Shown here: piece by piece, positions 8,401-10,386 of the stretch
Position numbering within the stretch: position 1 is the first letter of the stretch
Layout: every line of letters starts with the position of its first letter
From: Phoronis ovalis
Lineage: Eukaryota; Phoronida; Phoronidae
Direction: 5' to 3'
Length of the DNA: 10,386 bases
Assembly (NCBI GenBank): GCA_028565635.1
Contig: JAOXYB010064279.1
Coordinates: forward strand, 1 to 10,386
Notes under the pieces: generated by a model
What the model saw: only the letters and a program-made list of their open reading frames with translations
The model's database searches: none
Told to the model about the DNA's origin: nothing
Program-made: the position numbers and the translations under genes

Positions 8401-9452
8401 ATACTCTGAGGTATAAAATATTTTTTCGACCCATGGAATGTAACATCGAAATATTTCACACTATTAAAAGTGTTTTTTTCGTTTTATGAATTTCACGTAA
8501 CATTTTGCATTACGCATCATTTTCATGTAGCTGCTTTACACTAACCACACTTGCCTTCGGGTTGCCAGGTAACCACTTCTTTATTTCTTTGAATGGCATC
8601 AAATTTCGCTTGAATACCAGCAGTTTCTTCCTGTAATATTCTTTCCATATAGTTTGCTGTTATTTTCAAATCCTCTTGTTTAGCTAGATTTGCCTGATCA
8701 TTGACCAATTGTTCTAGTGTTAATCTTATTTTTTTTATTGCCGTTTCTTGTGTCTTCAATTCTGTTGTAACATGCACACAAATAACTCCTAATGTTATAT
8801 CTAGTAGTCTTGTATCCTCTTTTCTTTGTTTGAAAATGTCATCCACTGTGCATAAGATAGCTTGCAAAGTTCCAGCATTAGAGTCTAACACTTGCATCTT
8901 CAAGTTATCATAATCCTGCTGAGAATATAAATGTGAAAGTCTTAGCAAATCATCAACAATGGCGCACCATTTGTTTTGAAATACCGCGTTATTGATAGGT
9001 CCTGGTGAATGCCCTAGCATGTTTCTTGTCCCACGTATACGAGCCACGCATGCTGGACCTGATAGGTCTGTAGGATTTGGCGTTTTCCACTGATTATATG
9101 ATACCCACGGTAAACCGCCAATGTTTCGTAATAACATGGACATCAAAGTAATGTCGAAATCATTGTATGTCAAATTTGGATTAGCTGTACTTAGGACTAC
9201 TTTACGCCCTACCGTGTGATGCAGAGGAAAGACTAAATTTTTTTGATCTTTGGTGAAAACATCTGATGGCAGGTGTGATAACCTGTTTTGAACAGTAACG
9301 TCATTCAAGACATCCTGGAGTGTTTTAGTGGGTCCATAGTTATTATCCAATGTTTTCTTCAGGACGTCTGCCAAAACTTCGCGTCCTTTACCAAAAACTA
9401 ATAAACATAACCGGCAAAATCGGATGTCATCGTCTGTGATGTTGGATGCCAT
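5455..9452 (-). CDS. DZIP3-like HEPN / NB-ARC / TPR NLR-like protein, two coding exons (predicted 1089 aa)
   Basis: Exons are 9452-8555 and 7826-5455. The junction AAG|GCAAGT ... tacttgcag|GTAATG is a GC-AG intron, phase 1 on both sides, rebuilding Gly300. The start is ATG 9452-9450 (context GAAATGG); the frame is open upstream to a TTG at 9536 but without an ATG. Residues 1-175: HEPN of DZIP3 type, with FDITLMSMLLRNI (99-111) and the RNxxxH motif RNMLGH (143-148), the RNase signature of HEPN families. Residues about 230-290: helical, coiled-coil-like. Residues 317-620: NB-ARC, opening with IPDRNPNFSGRD, P-loop GLGGIGKS (345-352), Walker B LLIWDN (417-422), TSQN (448-451, Gln where Arg is usual), GNLPLAL (493-499) and winged-helix IHRLLQ (612-617). 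Residues 749-1084: eight TPRs of exactly 42 residues. It ends CADTK, by frameshift in repeat nine. This is the STAND/NLR plan: repeat sensor, ATP switch, HEPN effector, probably cytosolic. A role in immunity or death signalling is inferred. The alternative is two separate genes. Confidence 0.8.
5473..6480 (-). repeat. Tandem array of eight 126-bp TPR-coding repeats
   Basis: Eight direct 126-bp units with no length variation encode the consensus CAxTLxNIGxVLxxQGKYEESLDYYQRALKIxCDTHGEDHIS, a kinesin-light-chain-like 42-residue TPR. Units run 6480-6355, 6354-6229, 6228-6103, 6102-5977, 5976-5851, 5850-5725, 5724-5599 and 5598-5473. The four C-terminal units are the most alike. The fifth and seventh share the opening CAHSLNNIG and 31 of 42 residues by my count, hinting at a two-unit (252-bp) duplication. 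Such arrays expand and contract by unequal exchange and usually form a superhelical binding surface. Confidence 0.9.
7827..8554 (-). other. GC-AG intron of the NLR-like gene (728 bases)
   Basis: On the - strand the donor is AAG|GCAAGT, a perfect match to the donor consensus except GC for GT, as seen in the minor class of GC-AG introns. The acceptor is a T-rich tract ending tacttgcag, with a TTAAC branch-point-like string about 25 bases before. The nearest GT choice (GCAA|GTGTGG) joined to this acceptor would give an immediate stop, so only the GC site keeps the frame. Unspliced, the HEPN frame closes at TAG 8543-8541 after three extra residues. The intron carries an AT-rich hairpin (8201-8232) and no other gene. 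Confidence 0.72.
8201..8232 (-). repeat. AT-rich inverted repeat (14-bp arms, 4-base loop) in the intron
   Basis: Arms 8201-8214 and 8219-8232 pair over all but one position, around a loop of four A (four U in the transcript). In the - strand RNA the odd position is a G-U wobble, so the pre-mRNA could form a 14-bp hairpin. It is mostly A-U, has no conserved family I recognise, and may be a chance palindrome in AT-rich DNA. Confidence 0.5.
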
Positions 9453-9508
9453 TTCGGATTCGTTTCCTTGTAATCTGAAATCAATTGCTGTCGTTAACAG
9501 TGCCAGGA
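9453..9508 (-). other. 5' leader of the NLR-like gene with two alternative splice acceptors
   Basis: Two good - strand acceptors precede the ATG: gttcttcttcag (exon would begin at 9508) and attgatttcag (exon would begin at 9474). There is no ATG between them and the chosen start. Their presence indicates at least one further 5' exon at higher coordinates. The frame is open through this leader, so a coding upstream exon cannot be excluded. Confidence 0.5.
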
Positions 9509-10386
9509 CTGAAGAAGAACACTTACAAATATCCAACTACTATATCAACATTATTTACAAAGTAAGTATTACATTTTGCTACATATATAACATAACTAAA
9601 CTGCATATTACCTAAAATCAGTATTGAGAATTTTAAGGCCCTCACAGCATTACTAAACCATCTCATCTAAACTGAATCCGAGTAGCATGCCTTCTTAATC
9701 GGGTTTATCCCCAGGGGTGACAAAAAACTTGGTGAGGATGTGAGGATCCAGGTAAAAAAAACCAGCACTTTAGATATCAGAGTAGTATTTGTATCACTTT
9801 AAAGGACCTTTTTGACTGTCATCAAAAGTGCAAGACATAATGCACAAGAAACAGGTGCTGTGTGGTAAGGAGTTTTTTTTTCATTTTTGGTATATATATT
9901 TTCAGCATGGCATTTATATTTAACCACATGTATTTGTTGAATAAATGATTAAGTCATCTCATTCCTCATTTTGTAGCAAAATGCACTTAATGGCCCCTAT
10001 TGCGGACACTAGGGACAATATCTTGGTTGTTACTGTATTAGAAAATGTTTGTCTACCCAAGTATTAACAGTATCTGAAGTCGCGGGCTTTAATGCAAAAG
10101 TGCACACTGATATTGAAAATGACACCCTTCCAAATTCGTAAGTTGTGGCCCAAAGAATCCTTCTACTGATTTCGTGTTTTAATCTAGTCGGTAAAAATGT
10201 AATTCTGGACATTAAGCTATCTGAATATCGGTCAAATTTGATACAGTGTGGTTCTTAAAACATATCATAAAGAAACTACATATAACATATTTTAAACAAG
10301 AATAACATGAAACTAGATAGCCTTTTAGCAAAGGCAGGGTTGCTCATGTTGGCTTTTATGAACGTTACCTGATCTCTAAATCACCT
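9509..10386. other. Upstream region of the NLR-like gene, no coding feature supported
   Basis: This 880-base stretch is AT-rich and shows no recognisable protein; the short - strand ORF at 10030-10212 matches nothing I know. A donor-like CAG|GTAACG on the - strand (10371-10363) could end a non-coding first exon spliced to 9508 or 9474, which is speculation. Promoter and transcription start are not identifiable and may lie beyond the window. Confidence 0.4.

Noticed and set aside
9453-9536. Extension of the HEPN protein 28 residues upstream, starting at 9536
   Set aside because: That position is TTG, not ATG, and the stretch holds two splice acceptors, so it is more likely 5' leader. The first real ATG is at 9452.
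10030-10212. 60-codon - strand ORF near the window end
   Set aside because: No recognisable domain, no splice support and nothing around it to suggest a gene.

Overview
The window looks like invertebrate nuclear DNA, most probably from a bivalve or related mollusc. It is AT-rich, with spliced genes carrying long introns, a decayed LINE and a TG microsatellite. Its main gene joins a DZIP3-type HEPN domain to an NB-ARC ATPase and kinesin-light-chain-like TPRs, families that I recall as strongly expanded in bivalves. The species assignment is inference. No bacterial, CRISPR, rRNA or tRNA feature was seen.

Layout. Bases 1-824 are non-coding and presumably hold the upstream part of gene 1. Gene 1 (+ strand, coding exons 828-1041 and 2536-2738, same splice phase on both sides) encodes a predicted 138-residue protein. 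It has an LRAT/NlpC-P60-like pattern of two histidines and an Asn-Cys-x-His motif. Its 1.5-kb intron holds a cluster of AGGTCA-type half-sites. Bases 2739-4470 show no supportable gene. Bases 4478-5425 are a graveyard: one orphan TPR repeat, a short direct repeat, a TG microsatellite and the 3' end of a non-LTR retrotransposon reverse transcriptase with internal deletions, the coding pieces all on the - strand.

Gene 2 fills the rest on the - strand (9452 down to 5455) and faces gene 1 tail to tail. Two long open exons join through a GC-AG intron (8554-7827) in matching phase. The predicted 1089-residue protein has an N-terminal DZIP3-like HEPN domain with an intact RNxxxH motif, a coiled-coil-like linker, an NB-ARC ATPase with P-loop, Walker B, GxLPLAL and HRLLQ motifs, and eight exact 42-residue TPRs. 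The ninth TPR is cut off by a 2-base deletion just before the LINE remnant. This is an NLR-like (STAND) layout: a possible RNase effector, a nucleotide switch and a repeat sensor. By analogy it may be an innate-immunity or cell-death sensor, but no function can be shown from sequence alone.

The two genes have no visible functional link. The most notable points are the HEPN-NB-ARC-TPR fusion that depends on a GC donor, a possible HEPN-only product if that intron is retained, and the erosion of the TPR array at its LINE-facing end.
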